From assembly GCF_002940005.1 (NCBI RefSeq), contig NZ_MDEF01000015.1: 64,000 nt of DNA; one strand, written 5' to 3'. A program made the position numbers and the translations under genes. Of the stretch, positions 53,310-62,016 are shown piece by piece. Position 1 is the first letter of the stretch; each line of letters begins with the position of its first letter. Origin of the DNA: Xanthomonas hortorum (GTDB taxonomy: Bacteria > Pseudomonadota > Gammaproteobacteria > Xanthomonadales > Xanthomonadaceae). The notes beneath the pieces were generated by a model, which was not told the origin of the DNA, did no database searches, and saw nothing but the letters and a program-made list of their open reading frames with translations.

Positions 53310-53741
53310 TTACGGCATGCCTGGCGTCTTCAGCGTGTCGTTCTTCAGCGAGTCGCGAATCTCGCGCAGCAGCAGCACTTCTTCGCTCGGGCCTTTGGGA
53401 GCATCCGGCTTGCGCTGGGTGAGGCGGTTGATCAGCTTGACCACCAGAAAGATCGCAAAGGCAATGATCACGAACTGCACGACGGTGTTGATGAAATCGC
53501 CATAGCCAATGGCCACGGCCGGGATTTCCTTGCCGGTGGCATCCACGCCGGCCGGTTTGAGCACCCATGCCAGCCGCGAGAAATCCACATTGCCGATGGC
53601 CCAGCCGATCGGCGGCATGATGATCTTCTCCACCAGCGCGGTGACGATCTTGCCGAACGCCGCACCGATGACCACACCGACCGCCAGGTCGATGACATTG
53701 CCACGCATCGCGAATTGCTTGAATTCGCTGACCATTCCCAT
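53310..53741 (-). CDS. mscL: large-conductance mechanosensitive channel
   Basis: 143 residues, standard length. The N-terminal amphipathic helix and first transmembrane helix (EFKQFAMRGNVIDLAVGVVIGAAFGKIV) contain the conserved pore-lining pattern; a periplasmic loop and second helix (FVIIAFAIFLVVKLINRL) are followed by a cytoplasmic helix bundle (SEEVLLLREIRDSL). The homopentamer in the inner membrane opens under membrane tension to protect against osmotic downshock. Confidence 0.97.
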   Translation of the reverse strand: MGMVSEFKQFAMRGNVIDLAVGVVIGAAFGKIVTALVEKIIMPPIGWAIGNVDFSRLAWVLKPAGVDATGKEIPAVAIGYGDFINTVVQFVIIAFAIFLVVKLINRLTQRKPDAPKGPSEEVLLLREIRDSLKNDTLKTPGMP

Positions 53742-53801
53742 AGCGCACTCCAGATGCGGTCGCGGACCAACTGCCGCAATGAGATCGTAGCGGGCTGCGT
53801 G

Positions 53802-54515
53802 TCAGCCCGCGATGATGCCGTGGCGCTCGGCGACGTTTTCCAGGCGGGCGCTGAACCGATCGCCGGGCAGCAACGGACCGACACCGGCCGGCGTGCCCAT
53901 GAAAATCAGATCGCCCGCGCGCAATGCATAGAGCTTGGAGAGCTCATGCAGAATCTCCGGCACATTCCAGATCATCTGATCCAGCAGCGATTGCTGGCGC
54001 ACTTCACCATTGACCTCCAGCGACAGATTCAACGCGTCCAGCGCGCCCACCTCGCCGGCATGCACCAGCTCGCTGACCGGCGCGGAATGATCGAAGCCCT
54101 TGGCGATGTCCCACGGCAGGCCCTTGGCTTTGGCGGCTGCCTGCAGATCGCGACGGGTCAGATCCAGGCCCACGCCGTAGCCGTAGATCAGGGCTTCGGC
54201 CTGATCCACCGGCAACTCGCCGGCCGGCGCATCGCGGCCCAGCGCCACCACCAGCTCCACTTCGTGGTGCAGTTCCTTGGTGCCGGGCGGATACGGAATG
54301 TGGTCGCCGTGACCGACCACGATCGCGTCGGCAGGCTTCATGAAAAACGTCGGCTGGCCGCGTTCGGCTTTGGAGGCAGGCGCGGTGGCGCCCATCTCGC
54401 GCGCGTGATCGGCAAAGTTGCGGCCCACACAATAGATGCGGTGCACCGGAAAGTTGCCGCCACCAACCACCGGAATGCGCGGAACATCGGCGGCGGGAAT
54501 CACATCGTGGGTCAT
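53802..54515 (-). CDS. fumarylacetoacetate hydrolase (FAH) family protein
   Basis: 237 residues from the ATG at 54515. The C-terminal FAH fold carries YCVGRNFADHAREMG, the metal-binding pair HHEVELVVALG and a later YGYGVGLDLTRRD, typical of the short members such as fumarylpyruvate hydrolases and oxaloacetate tautomerases. It is cytoplasmic and Mg-dependent. The substrate cannot be set; no aromatic degradation genes are beside it. Confidence 0.9.
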   Translation of the reverse strand: MTHDVIPAADVPRIPVVGGGNFPVHRIYCVGRNFADHAREMGATAPASKAERGQPTFFMKPADAIVVGHGDHIPYPPGTKELHHEVELVVALGRDAPAGELPVDQAEALIYGYGVGLDLTRRDLQAAAKAKGLPWDIAKGFDHSAPVSELVHAGEVGALDALNLSLEVNGEVRQQSLLDQMIWNVPEILHELSKLYALRAGDLIFMGTPAGVGPLLPGDRFSARLENVAERHGIIAG

Positions 54516-54603
54516 GCACGCATCCTTGGAGAACGGGACGCGTGAGTCTAGCCGTTTGGCGGTGTACGACAACACCGTCTGCGCGTCATGCGCGCAGCGT
54601 CGC

Positions 54604-54879
54604 TCAGTGCGACAACGGCAACGCGGGCTTGCGCACCACGCGGTATTCGGCTTCGACCACGCGCGCTTGCTGCGGCGCACGTCGATTGGACTTGCTCAAC
54701 AACTTCCAGGCGATGCCGCCCAGGATCATGGCCGCACCGACGAACACGCTGAAGAAGATCAACACCGCAAGAATGACCAGACCCGCCAGACCCGCAGTAA
54801 CGCGCACCAACGGGTGACGCGGTTTGCGCGGTGCAAACAGGTGGTGAATGTTGCCGAATTGGAAGATGCGTGCAGGCAT
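54604..54879 (-). CDS. small membrane protein of unknown function
   Basis: 91 residues. One or two hydrophobic helices (about 26-60) follow a basic N-terminal part (APRKPRHPLVR), with a basic C-terminal tail (KLLSKSNRRAPQQAR). Good Xanthomonas-like codon bias. It lies 88 bp upstream of the FAH gene on the same strand. No family recognised. Confidence 0.7.
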   Translation of the reverse strand: MPARIFQFGNIHHLFAPRKPRHPLVRVTAGLAGLVILAVLIFFSVFVGAAMILGGIAWKLLSKSNRRAPQQARVVEAEYRVVRKPALPLSH

Positions 54880-55140
54880 GGCGGTGGGTTGCCGGGCAGG
54901 AAACAGGCAGGCAGTATCGTTGCGGTTTCATGTCATTGAGTGAAAAGTTCGTTAAATGCACTCTGGTTTTGCGGCGGCCATCACGTTCGGCCTAGCGCAT
55001 AGGCCCGCCCGTCGTCGCTTGCGGCCTGCGATGGACGAGGTATTCGCTGTGCGCTGATGCGCTGATCCCGCCGATAGTGCAGTGCAGCAGCGATCCATGT
55101 GCATGCCACAATCGACATTCGTTCTCGATCGGCTGATCGC

Positions 55141-55482
55141 ATGTCTTCGTCATCGCCCACCACGCTTGCCGAATTGGCGCAGATTCCCGACGCAGGATTT
55201 CTGGAAGTCGAAGCGGTGTGGGATGGCGGCCCGGAATCGCTGGTGTTGTATCGCGAAGGCACGCAGGTGCGTGCGTGGTTGAACGTGTGCCCGCACGCCG
55301 GCCGTCGGCTGGATTGGGCGCCAGGCCAGTTCCTCAAGACCAAGGAAGGCCATCTGGTCTGCGCCGCACATGGCGCTGCATTCGAGCTCACCAGCGGCGA
55401 ATGCATCAGCGGCCCGTGCCGCGGTCAATCGTTGTTGACGGTGCCGGTGCGCATCGAGGGCGAGCAGGTTTTTCTGGGCTAG
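55141..55482 (+). CDS. Rieske-type [2Fe-2S] protein
   Basis: 113 residues from the ATG at 55141. The two cluster-binding motifs are CPHAGRRL (C-x-H) and CAAHGAAF (C-x-x-H), 20-30 residues apart, with nothing else fused, so it is a small ferredoxin-like Rieske protein (NirD/CarAc type). It carries electrons to a partner oxygenase or reductase, or binds a cluster for another role; no partner is adjacent. Upstream, 261 bp separate it from the divergent small membrane protein gene. Confidence 0.9.
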   Translation: MSSSSPTTLAELAQIPDAGFLEVEAVWDGGPESLVLYREGTQVRAWLNVCPHAGRRLDWAPGQFLKTKEGHLVCAAHGAAFELTSGECISGPCRGQSLLTVPVRIEGEQVFLG

Positions 55483-55616
55483 GTCGCTCGGCTACTTCGG
55501 CAGCGACGTTGCCTGCAAACCACGGGCGAGTGCGTGCAGCGTGTCGGCGATATCTGTGGTGGCCGCGTGCCAGGTCGCGTTGCAACTCGCGTGCTGCTAA
55601 AAATCGCTACACCGAT

Positions 55617-57479
55617 TCAGCGCGCCGCCCACCAGAACATCAGGTTGATCATCGACACCATCACCACGATGTAGATCAGCGACAGCGGCGCGCCCACGCG
55701 CCACAGCTCGCGCGGTTGATAGTTGGCCGGGCCGGCCACCATCGAGATCACCGGGTTGGAGGCGGTCATCAGATTGTTGGATGCCGACAACGCCACGATC
55801 AATGCGAATGCCGTGGGATTGCCGTTGGCCGCCAACGCGAGATTGACCGCGATCGGCACCATCACGATGGTCGCGCCGACATGGCTGATCACCAACGAAA
55901 ACGCAGTGGTCAGCAATGCCAGACTGATTTCCAGCGCCCACACCGGCACGCCTTCGGGCAGGCGGTCGATGGTGTGGCCGGCCACCCAGGCTGCCGTGCC
56001 GCTGCTGTCCATCGCCCAGCCTAGCGGAATCAGGCCGGCCATCATAAAGATGGTCTTCCAGTTGATGGAGGCGTAGGCCTCGTCCATGCGCAGCACGCCG
56101 CTGACCAGCATGCAGGCCACGCCGGTCATCAGCGTCAGTGCCACCGGCAGGCGCGAGGTCAGCGCGATCAAAATGGTGAAGGCGAAGATCGCCATGGCGA
56201 TCTTGAACTTGTGCGGGCGCTGCTCGCCTTTGGGGAAGTCGGTCACCGGCACGAAATCGCGGCTTTCCGCCGCCTGCGCCAGGTCCTGCCAGATGCTGTG
56301 GAACACCAGCATGTCGCCGCCACGCAGCGGCACGTTGCGCACGTCCTCGCGGATCACCTGCTTGTCGCGGTTGATCGCCAGCAGGCTGATGCCGCTCTGC
56401 TTGCGCAGACGCAATTCGGCAGCGGTCTTGCCGATCAGCCGCGAGTTGGGCGGAATCAGCGCTTCGGAAATACCGGCAAGGCTGGGATTGAACAGATCGC
56501 CCAGATTGCGCAAGCGCGAGGACATGCGCAGGAAGTGGTTCTGCGCAAAGTCGGTCACTTCCTGGCGCGGCCCCATTGCACCGAGCACGCTGCCGACCCA
56601 GATGCGCATGTCGGCCGGCGGTGCCAGGCGGGTGTCGTTGCCGGTCTTCAGCGCCAGCAGCAAGGGCGCGTCGTGCAGCGCTTCGGCCTCGCCCAGGGTC
56701 ATGCCGACCAGCGGACTTTCGGCGCTGACGGTAAGTTCGAACACATCGCCGTCGATGCCATAGGTCTTGGCGAAGTAGCTCTCGGTGCGCGAGGGCGTGA
56801 CGCCTTCGTTGATCAGGCGTTCTTTTTCGATCAGCTTGCGGTCGCCGTAGAACCGGAAGTACAGCAATGCGGCAATCAGCAAGGCCACGCCGATCGGCAG
56901 CGGCGCGAACATCGTCAACGGCTCGATGCTGGCCATGCCCGAGGGCAGGTTGTTGTTGGCAGAGACCAATAGATCGTTGAGCAGGATCAACGGCGAATTG
57001 CCCACCATGGTCAGCGCGCCGCCCATCACGATGGCCGCCGCGATCGGCAGCAGCATGCGTTGCAGGGTGAGGCCGGTGCGTGCGGCCAGCCGCGAGGCGA
57101 CCGGCAGATACAGCGCCATCACCGACGGGTTCTGCATGAACGACGAGTTCAAGCCGGAGATGGCCAGCGTCATCATCATCAAGCGTTGTTCGCTGCCGTG
57201 CGAACGGCGCAACAACCAGGTCGCCAAGCGATTCAACGCACCGGTGCGCTCGAGCCCCGCACCGAGAATGGTGGTGGCGATGATGCTCATCACCGCGTTA
57301 CCGGAGAAGCCACCGAACAGTTCTTCCGGCGCCACCAGCCCAGTCACGCCCAACACCACCAGCACGATCAACGCCACCACATCGGCGCGGATGCGCTCGA
57401 ACAAAAACATCGCCATCGTGAAACCGACCAGCCCGAGGACGAGCTTCATATCGTTGGTCAGTGTCAGCGCGGTGTCCAT
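55617..57479 (-). CDS. SLC13/DASS-family transporter with two TrkA-C domains
   Basis: 620 residues. Hydrophobic helices in the N-terminal part (about 12-200) and C-terminal part (about 410-620) flank a cytoplasmic region (about 210-400) with two RCK/TrkA-C-like domains (LTVSAESPLVGMTLGEAE and LRLRKQSGISLLAINRDKQ). This arrangement is common in bacterial Na-coupled anion transporters of the DASS/ArsB-like group, which carry dicarboxylates or sulfate. Substrate is open; sulfate is possible but the cys genes are 27 kb away. Confidence 0.9.
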   Translation of the reverse strand: MDTALTLTNDMKLVLGLVGFTMAMFLFERIRADVVALIVLVVLGVTGLVAPEELFGGFSGNAVMSIIATTILGAGLERTGALNRLATWLLRRSHGSEQRLMMMTLAISGLNSSFMQNPSVMALYLPVASRLAARTGLTLQRMLLPIAAAIVMGGALTMVGNSPLILLNDLLVSANNNLPSGMASIEPLTMFAPLPIGVALLIAALLYFRFYGDRKLIEKERLINEGVTPSRTESYFAKTYGIDGDVFELTVSAESPLVGMTLGEAEALHDAPLLLALKTGNDTRLAPPADMRIWVGSVLGAMGPRQEVTDFAQNHFLRMSSRLRNLGDLFNPSLAGISEALIPPNSRLIGKTAAELRLRKQSGISLLAINRDKQVIREDVRNVPLRGGDMLVFHSIWQDLAQAAESRDFVPVTDFPKGEQRPHKFKIAMAIFAFTILIALTSRLPVALTLMTGVACMLVSGVLRMDEAYASINWKTIFMMAGLIPLGWAMDSSGTAAWVAGHTIDRLPEGVPVWALEISLALLTTAFSLVISHVGATIVMVPIAVNLALAANGNPTAFALIVALSASNNLMTASNPVISMVAGPANYQPRELWRVGAPLSLIYIVVMVSMINLMFWWAAR

Positions 57480-57486
57480 TAGGGGC

Positions 57487-57587
57487 AGGGATTCGGGATT
57501 CGGAAGTGGGGATTGGTCAGGCGCTGCGGCGTTGAGTATGCGGGCAAGCGCTGTTACGAATCCCCAATCCCGATTCCCGAATCCCGG
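57487..57587. repeat. inverted GGGATT/AATCCC repeat between trmB and the SLC13 gene
   Basis: The left arm (57487-57517, with GGGATTCGGGATTCGG and GTGGGGATTGG) and right arm (57554-57587, with GAATCCCCAATCCCG and TTCCCGAATCCCGG) are close reverse complements. The right arm includes the trmB stop codon and its last ten or so codons; the left arm begins 8 bp upstream of the SLC13 start codon. Confidence 0.88.
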
Positions 57588-58312
57588 TCATACAGCAAAT
57601 CCCACACGCCGTGACCAAGTTTCTGGCCGCGTGTTTCGAAGTGGGTCTGCGGGCGCCAGGCGGGGCGTTCGACGTGGCCGCGTGCGCCGGCGCGATTGAC
57701 CAGGCCGGGTGTGGCGTCGAGCACGTCCCACATCTGTTCGGCGTAATCGGCCCAGTCGGTGGCCGCGTGCAGGCGGCCGCCATCGCGCAGCTTGCGCACG
57801 AGCAGCTGCGCAAACGCCGGCTGGATCAGGCGGCGCTTGTTGTGGCGCTTCTTGTGCCATGGATCTGGGAAGTAGATGCGCACTTCGTCCAGCGCGCCAT
57901 CGGCGATTTCGTGCTCGAGCACTTCCACCGCATCGTGGTGATAGAGGCGCACATGCGTGCTGCCGTCGTCGTGCAAGGCATTGAGCAAGCGGCCGACGCC
58001 GGGCGCATGTACCTCGATGCCGATGTAGTCGCGGCCGGGATCCTGCTGCGCGGCAAAGCGCAACGCTGCGCCGTTGCCGAAACCGATTTCCAGCACCTTG
58101 GGTGCGGCGCGGCCGAAGGCGGCATCGAAATCGCGCGGCGTCCCGACGTAATCCAGACCGAAGCGCGGCCACAACTCATCGAACGCGCGCTGTTGCGCCG
58201 GCGTAAAGCGGCCCTGCCGCAGCACGAAGCTGCGCACCTGCCGGCGGCCCTCTTCGATGGTGAAGGGCTTGGGCGGCATCTTGGCACCGTCACTGGTAAA
58301 CGGATCGGTCAT
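57554..58312 (-). CDS. trmB: tRNA (guanine-N7)-methyltransferase
   Basis: 252 residues. It makes m7G46 in the tRNA variable loop using S-adenosylmethionine. The SAM motif is LEIGFGNGAAL near residue 75, and the RNA-binding/catalytic motif is FPDPWHKKRHNKRRL. A long N-terminal extension (about 1-50) is usual in this group. The last ~11 residues (DRDSGIGIGDS) are encoded by the intergenic repeat arm at 57554-57587, so the original C-terminus has probably been replaced or extended at about residue 241. Confidence 0.95.
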   Translation of the reverse strand: MTDPFTSDGAKMPPKPFTIEEGRRQVRSFVLRQGRFTPAQQRAFDELWPRFGLDYVGTPRDFDAAFGRAAPKVLEIGFGNGAALRFAAQQDPGRDYIGIEVHAPGVGRLLNALHDDGSTHVRLYHHDAVEVLEHEIADGALDEVRIYFPDPWHKKRHNKRRLIQPAFAQLLVRKLRDGGRLHAATDWADYAEQMWDVLDATPGLVNRAGARGHVERPAWRPQTHFETRGQKLGHGVWDLLYDRDSGIGIGDS

Positions 58313-58327
58313 GAATTAAGTCATCAG

Positions 58328-58450
58328 TAAAACGAAAGCCCCTCTCCCACCGGGGCGAGGGGGCACAGCTTGCGCGCCGTGGGCGCGCGTGCATAGGAGC
58401 GCCCGCGACGCAGGCGTGGGCCGGGGCGCGGAGCGGGGGTTGGGGTGAGG
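58328..58450. repeat. intergenic repeat rich in CCCCTCTCC / GGGGTTGGGG
   Basis: Starts with AAAGCCCCTCTCCCACCGGG and ends with GAGCGGGGGTTGGGGTGAGG. Its reverse complement matches blocks of 20667-20776 inside the PepSY gene. It lies between trmB and thiG, 15 bp before the trmB start codon on its upstream side. Confidence 0.8.
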
Positions 58451-58562
58451 GTACGGCGTGAGGGCGCACGCGCAGCAACGCGCGATCTAGCAACGGCAAT
58501 ATCCGGCACGCCGCACGGCCAATCATTGCGCCTCGACTGCAATGTCAACGCAGCACACCCAC

Positions 58563-59357
58563 TCATCCAATCACACCATCAACCGGACTCGACGCCGACG
58601 CATATCGCTTGCGCGGAATCCGCCCAGCCAGAAACGCCTCACGTCCCGCTTCGATCGCCTTGCGCATCGCACTCGCCATCAGAATCGGATCGCGCGCGCC
58701 GGCAATGGCGGTATTCATCAACACGCCATCGCAGCCCAGCTCCATCGCGATCGCCGCGTCCGATGCCGTACCCACGCCGGCATCCACAATGATCGGTACC
58801 TTGGCGTTCTCGATGATTTCCAGCAGGTTGTACTTGTTCTGGATGCCCAGCCCGGAGCCGATCGGCGCGGCCAGCGGCATCACCGCCACGCAGCCGATCT
58901 CTTCCAGTCGCTTGGCCAGGATCGGATCGTCGGAGGTATAGACCATGACGTCGAAACCGTCGGCGACCAGTTGCTCGGCGGCCTTGAGCGTCTGCACCAC
59001 GTCTGGGTACAGCGTGCGCTCGTCGCCGAGCACTTCCAGCTTGGTGAGGTTGTGGCCGTCCAGCAGTTCGCGCGCCAGCCGGCAGGTGCGTACCGCATCG
59101 TCGGCGGTGTAACAGCCGGCGGTGTTGGGCAGCAGCGTGTAGCGATCCGGCGGCAGCACGTCGAGCAGGCTGGGCGCGTTGGGGTCCTGGCCGATGTTCA
59201 CCCGGCGGATCGCCACGGTCACGATCTGCGCGGCGGCCGCTTCGGTGGCCAGGCGGGTTTCGTCCAGATCCTTGAACTTGCCGGTGCCGGTCAGCAGACG
59301 CGAACGGTAGGCCTTGCCGGCGATGATCAATGCATCAGTTGGGGCAGTAGTCTTCAT
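58563..59357 (-). CDS. thiG: thiazole synthase
   Basis: 264 residues from the ATG at 59357; the open frame continues upstream into thiS DNA. It builds the thiazole phosphate of thiamine from deoxyxylulose phosphate, dehydroglycine and ThiS-thiocarboxylate. The Schiff-base Lys is in the TKLEVLGDE region (LEVLGDERTLYPDVVQTL), with FDVMVYTSDDP and the phosphate-binding PIIVDAGVGTASDAA. It follows thiS by 49 bp on the same strand. Confidence 0.97.
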   Translation of the reverse strand: MKTTAPTDALIIAGKAYRSRLLTGTGKFKDLDETRLATEAAAAQIVTVAIRRVNIGQDPNAPSLLDVLPPDRYTLLPNTAGCYTADDAVRTCRLARELLDGHNLTKLEVLGDERTLYPDVVQTLKAAEQLVADGFDVMVYTSDDPILAKRLEEIGCVAVMPLAAPIGSGLGIQNKYNLLEIIENAKVPIIVDAGVGTASDAAIAMELGCDGVLMNTAIAGARDPILMASAMRKAIEAGREAFLAGRIPRKRYASASSPVDGVIG

Positions 59358-59406
59358 CGGGCAATTATCACCGATCGCGCGCAGCTGCGCCGGCTTGCGC
59401 GCAGCA

Positions 59407-59607
59407 TCAACCGCCGCCCAACGCGTGCACGATCTCCACCACATCGCCAGCGTGCAAATGGTGTGTGGCATGCCGCCCGCGCGACACGATTTCGCCATTG
59501 ACCTCGACCGCCACGCGTCGCTGTGCAAGACCTTCCTGCTCAAGCAGGGTGATCAGGAGCAAGTCATCGGGAACGTCGCGCTGGGTGCCGTTGAGTTGGA
59601 TGTTCAT
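59407..59607 (-). CDS. thiS: sulfur carrier protein ThiS
   Basis: 66 residues, ubiquitin-like. It starts with MNIQLNGTQRDVPDD and ends with the essential Gly-Gly (ALGGG), which is thiocarboxylated to donate sulfur for the thiazole ring. VAVEVNGEIVSR is the typical central segment. No TPP riboswitch motif was seen upstream. Confidence 0.96.
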   Translation of the reverse strand: MNIQLNGTQRDVPDDLLLITLLEQEGLAQRRVAVEVNGEIVSRGRHATHHLHAGDVVEIVHALGGG

Positions 59608-59764
59608 GTCATCATTGTTGCATCGCGTGCCGCCGGAGCGCGCGTTTTTGCGTTATGCGGCAATGCAGCGTGAGCGCGGGCGGCGAGGGTGAAACCATGT
59701 GCCATTCGCCGGCGTACGTATGCCGGTCCGGTCCAGTTCCACACACCTTTGAGCAGGCACTCCC

Positions 59765-61582
59765 ATGGCTACATCTCTTCGCCCGATCCGTTCCCTGATG
59801 GCCGTTGCCATCGCCATTGCGGCCACCCCGGCCATGGCTGCGTCTGCGTTCGACCAGACCGTGTTCTTCGGTGACAGCCTTACTGACAGCGGCTACTACA
59901 ACCCGTTGCTGCCGGCCGCCTCGCGCGCAGTCACCGGCAAGTTCACTACCAACCCCGGTTTTGTCTGGGCCGAGTACGTCGCCGACCATTTCGGCACCAA
60001 CGCCGCACCCAACGGCAACGGCCAGACCGGCGACAACTACGCGGCCGGTGGCGCCCGCATCCAGGCCAGTTCGGTCAGCGCACTCGGCGCTGCGCCGTCG
60101 GTGACCAGCCAGATCAACACCTACCTGAGCGCCAACGGCGGCCAGGCCAACCCGAATGCGCTCTACACCGTGTGGGGCGGCGCCAACGATTTGCTCGCCG
60201 CCGCTGCGGCGCCGGCCCAGGCGCAGGCCATCATCGGCAGCGCGGTCACCGCGCAGGTCGGCGCAGTTGGTGCGTTGCAGGCTGCTGGCGCGCGCTACGT
60301 GATGGTGCCGACCATTCCGGATGTGGGCATCACCCCGCGCTTCCGCGCCGGCGGTGCCGCCGCGATGGCGCAGGGCACTGCCGCGGCCACCGCCTACAAC
60401 ACCGCATTGTTCAATGGCCTGCGTTCGGCCGGCCTGCGCGTGATCCCGGTCGACACCTTCCACATCCTCCAGGAAGTAGTGGCCGATCCGGGCACCTACG
60501 GTTTCAGCAACGTCACCAGCACCGCCTGCAACCCGGCGGTGCCGCTGCCGGCCTGTAACCCGACCAGCTTGGTCGCGGCCAATGCACAGAACACCTATGT
60601 GTTCGCCGACGGTATCCACCCGACCACCGCCACCCACCAGATCCTGGGCCAGTACGCCATCTCGCTGCTGGAGGCGCCGCGGTTGCAGCAGGTGCTGACA
60701 CATTCTGCGCAGGCCATTGGCCGCGCACGCGCCGACCAGGTGGCGTGGCATCTGGACGGCAAGCCCGACGCCGACGGCCTGCGTTGGTGGGGCAGCGTGC
60801 GTGGCGACATGCAGCGCTACGATCATGCCGATCTGTACGACGGCATGGCCCCTGCCGGCCTGTTCGGTGTGGATTGGAGCGCGGGCGATCTGGTGTTCGG
60901 CGGCTTTGCCGGCTTCGGCAGCATGGATGCTGATTTCGGCAACCGTAACGGCAGCTTCAAGCAGGACGACACCACCCTGGGCGCGTTCTTCGGCTGGTAC
61001 ACCGGCCCGGTATGGGTCAATGCGCAGGTCAGCTACAGCGCGCTGCGCTATGACGTCGACCGCGAAGTGCAGCTTGGGCCAGCCACGCGCGTGCACAGCG
61101 GCTCGCCCGACGGCAGCAACCTCACCGCCGCGGTCAACGCCGGCTATTCGCTGGGCGAAGGCAGCGTCAAGTACGGCCCGGTGGTCGGCCTGACCTGGCA
61201 GAAGCTCAAGCTCGACGGCTACACCGAAAGCAACGAAAGCTCCACCGCGCTGGGCTACGCCGATCAGGACATCGATTCGCTGGTGGGCCGCATCGGCTTC
61301 CAGGTCCGTCTGGACGGTGCTGCGGTCAAGCCGTACGTGCAGGCCACCTACGACCACGAGTTCAAGGACGGCACCGAGGCCAGCGCCTGGCTGCAGTCGA
61401 TGCCGGAAGTGGGCATGTACACCGTGCCGGGCCAGAACTTCGATCGCAACTACGCCACCGTCGTGCTGGGCGCCCGCACCGGCCTGTGGGGCCTGCAGAG
61501 CAATATCGGCCTGAGCACCACCACCGCCCAGCGCAGCGCCCGCGATGCAACGCTGTTTGTGAATTTCAGCGGCAACTTCTGA
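59765..61582 (+). CDS. estA: autotransporter GDSL esterase/lipase
   Basis: 605 residues. A signal peptide (about 1-28, ending AMAAS) is followed by an SGNH/GDSL passenger: block I VFFGDSLTDSG, Gly in block II, block III GGANDLLA and block V DGIHPTTATH. From about residue 330 on is an autotransporter beta-barrel, ending VNFSGNF with the terminal Phe needed for outer-membrane insertion. It resembles Pseudomonas EstA, a surface-held lipolytic enzyme. The ATG at 59765 fits the signal peptide. Confidence 0.93.
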   Translation: MATSLRPIRSLMAVAIAIAATPAMAASAFDQTVFFGDSLTDSGYYNPLLPAASRAVTGKFTTNPGFVWAEYVADHFGTNAAPNGNGQTGDNYAAGGARIQASSVSALGAAPSVTSQINTYLSANGGQANPNALYTVWGGANDLLAAAAAPAQAQAIIGSAVTAQVGAVGALQAAGARYVMVPTIPDVGITPRFRAGGAAAMAQGTAAATAYNTALFNGLRSAGLRVIPVDTFHILQEVVADPGTYGFSNVTSTACNPAVPLPACNPTSLVAANAQNTYVFADGIHPTTATHQILGQYAISLLEAPRLQQVLTHSAQAIGRARADQVAWHLDGKPDADGLRWWGSVRGDMQRYDHADLYDGMAPAGLFGVDWSAGDLVFGGFAGFGSMDADFGNRNGSFKQDDTTLGAFFGWYTGPVWVNAQVSYSALRYDVDREVQLGPATRVHSGSPDGSNLTAAVNAGYSLGEGSVKYGPVVGLTWQKLKLDGYTESNESSTALGYADQDIDSLVGRIGFQVRLDGAAVKPYVQATYDHEFKDGTEASAWLQSMPEVGMYTVPGQNFDRNYATVVLGARTGLWGLQSNIGLSTTTAQRSARDATLFVNFSGNF

Positions 61583-61622
61583 TCCACGCCGCACAGCTGT
61601 CCACGCGGTAGATCTGCAAGAC

Positions 61623-61648
61623 ACGAGGGCCGGGCAACCGGCCCTCGT
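61623..61648 (+). terminator. hairpin after estA
   Basis: Perfect 11-bp stem ACGAGGGCCGG / CCGGCCCTCGT with loop GCAA, 40 bp after the stop codon. No T run follows. Confidence 0.55.
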
Positions 61649-61703
61649 CACGTCTGCGCATTGCGCCCGACACCCGCACCCGCCTAAACTCTCGCAACGC
61701 CAC

Positions 61704-61777
61704 GCGGGCGTAGCTCAATGGTAGAGCTGTAGCTTCCCAAGCTACTGACGAGGGTTCGATTCCCTTCGCCCGCTCCA
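61704..61777 (+). tRNA. tRNA-Gly, anticodon CCC
   Basis: 74 bases including encoded CCA. The acceptor stem is GCGGGCG/CGCCCGC, the D arm GCTC-AATGGTA-GAGC, the anticodon stem GTAGC/GCTAC with loop TTCCCAA (anticodon CCC), and the T arm AGGGT-TCGATTC-CCTTC region is complete. An integrase gene lies 240 bp downstream in the same direction, so its 3' end is the probable attachment site. Confidence 0.95.
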
Positions 61778-62016
61778 CTTCGACTTTCCACTGACGTCCA
61801 CCAAGCGCCAAGGAACGTTGTAAGTGACTGATCTGGTTCTGAATTACCCCTCTTCTTCAGTCCAGTGACGTCCAGCGAAATCCACTGACTACCGGTCAAA
61901 ATCGGTACGTTTTGCGGTCAAAATGCGGTGAACACCCGTTCCGCATTGTTGCTGGAAGAGCAGGCCCCCCCGGAACAAACATCGCATCCAACTCGCAGCA
62001 TCAGGAGTTGGTACGC
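61778..62016. promoter_or_regulatory. direct repeats between tRNA-Gly and integrase (possible arm-type sites)
   Basis: TCCACTGACGTCCA (61787-61800), TCCAGTGACGTCCA (61861-61874) and TCCACTGAC (61881-61889) are near-identical. CGGTCAAAAT occurs at 61893-61902 and again at 61915-61924. Such short direct repeats beside an attachment site are typical of integrase arm-binding sites, and the second pair may contain the integrase promoter. Confidence 0.5.

Noticed and set aside
59608..59764. TPP riboswitch upstream of thiS
   Set aside because: The conserved CTGAGA-type element and pairing were not seen upstream on the minus strand.
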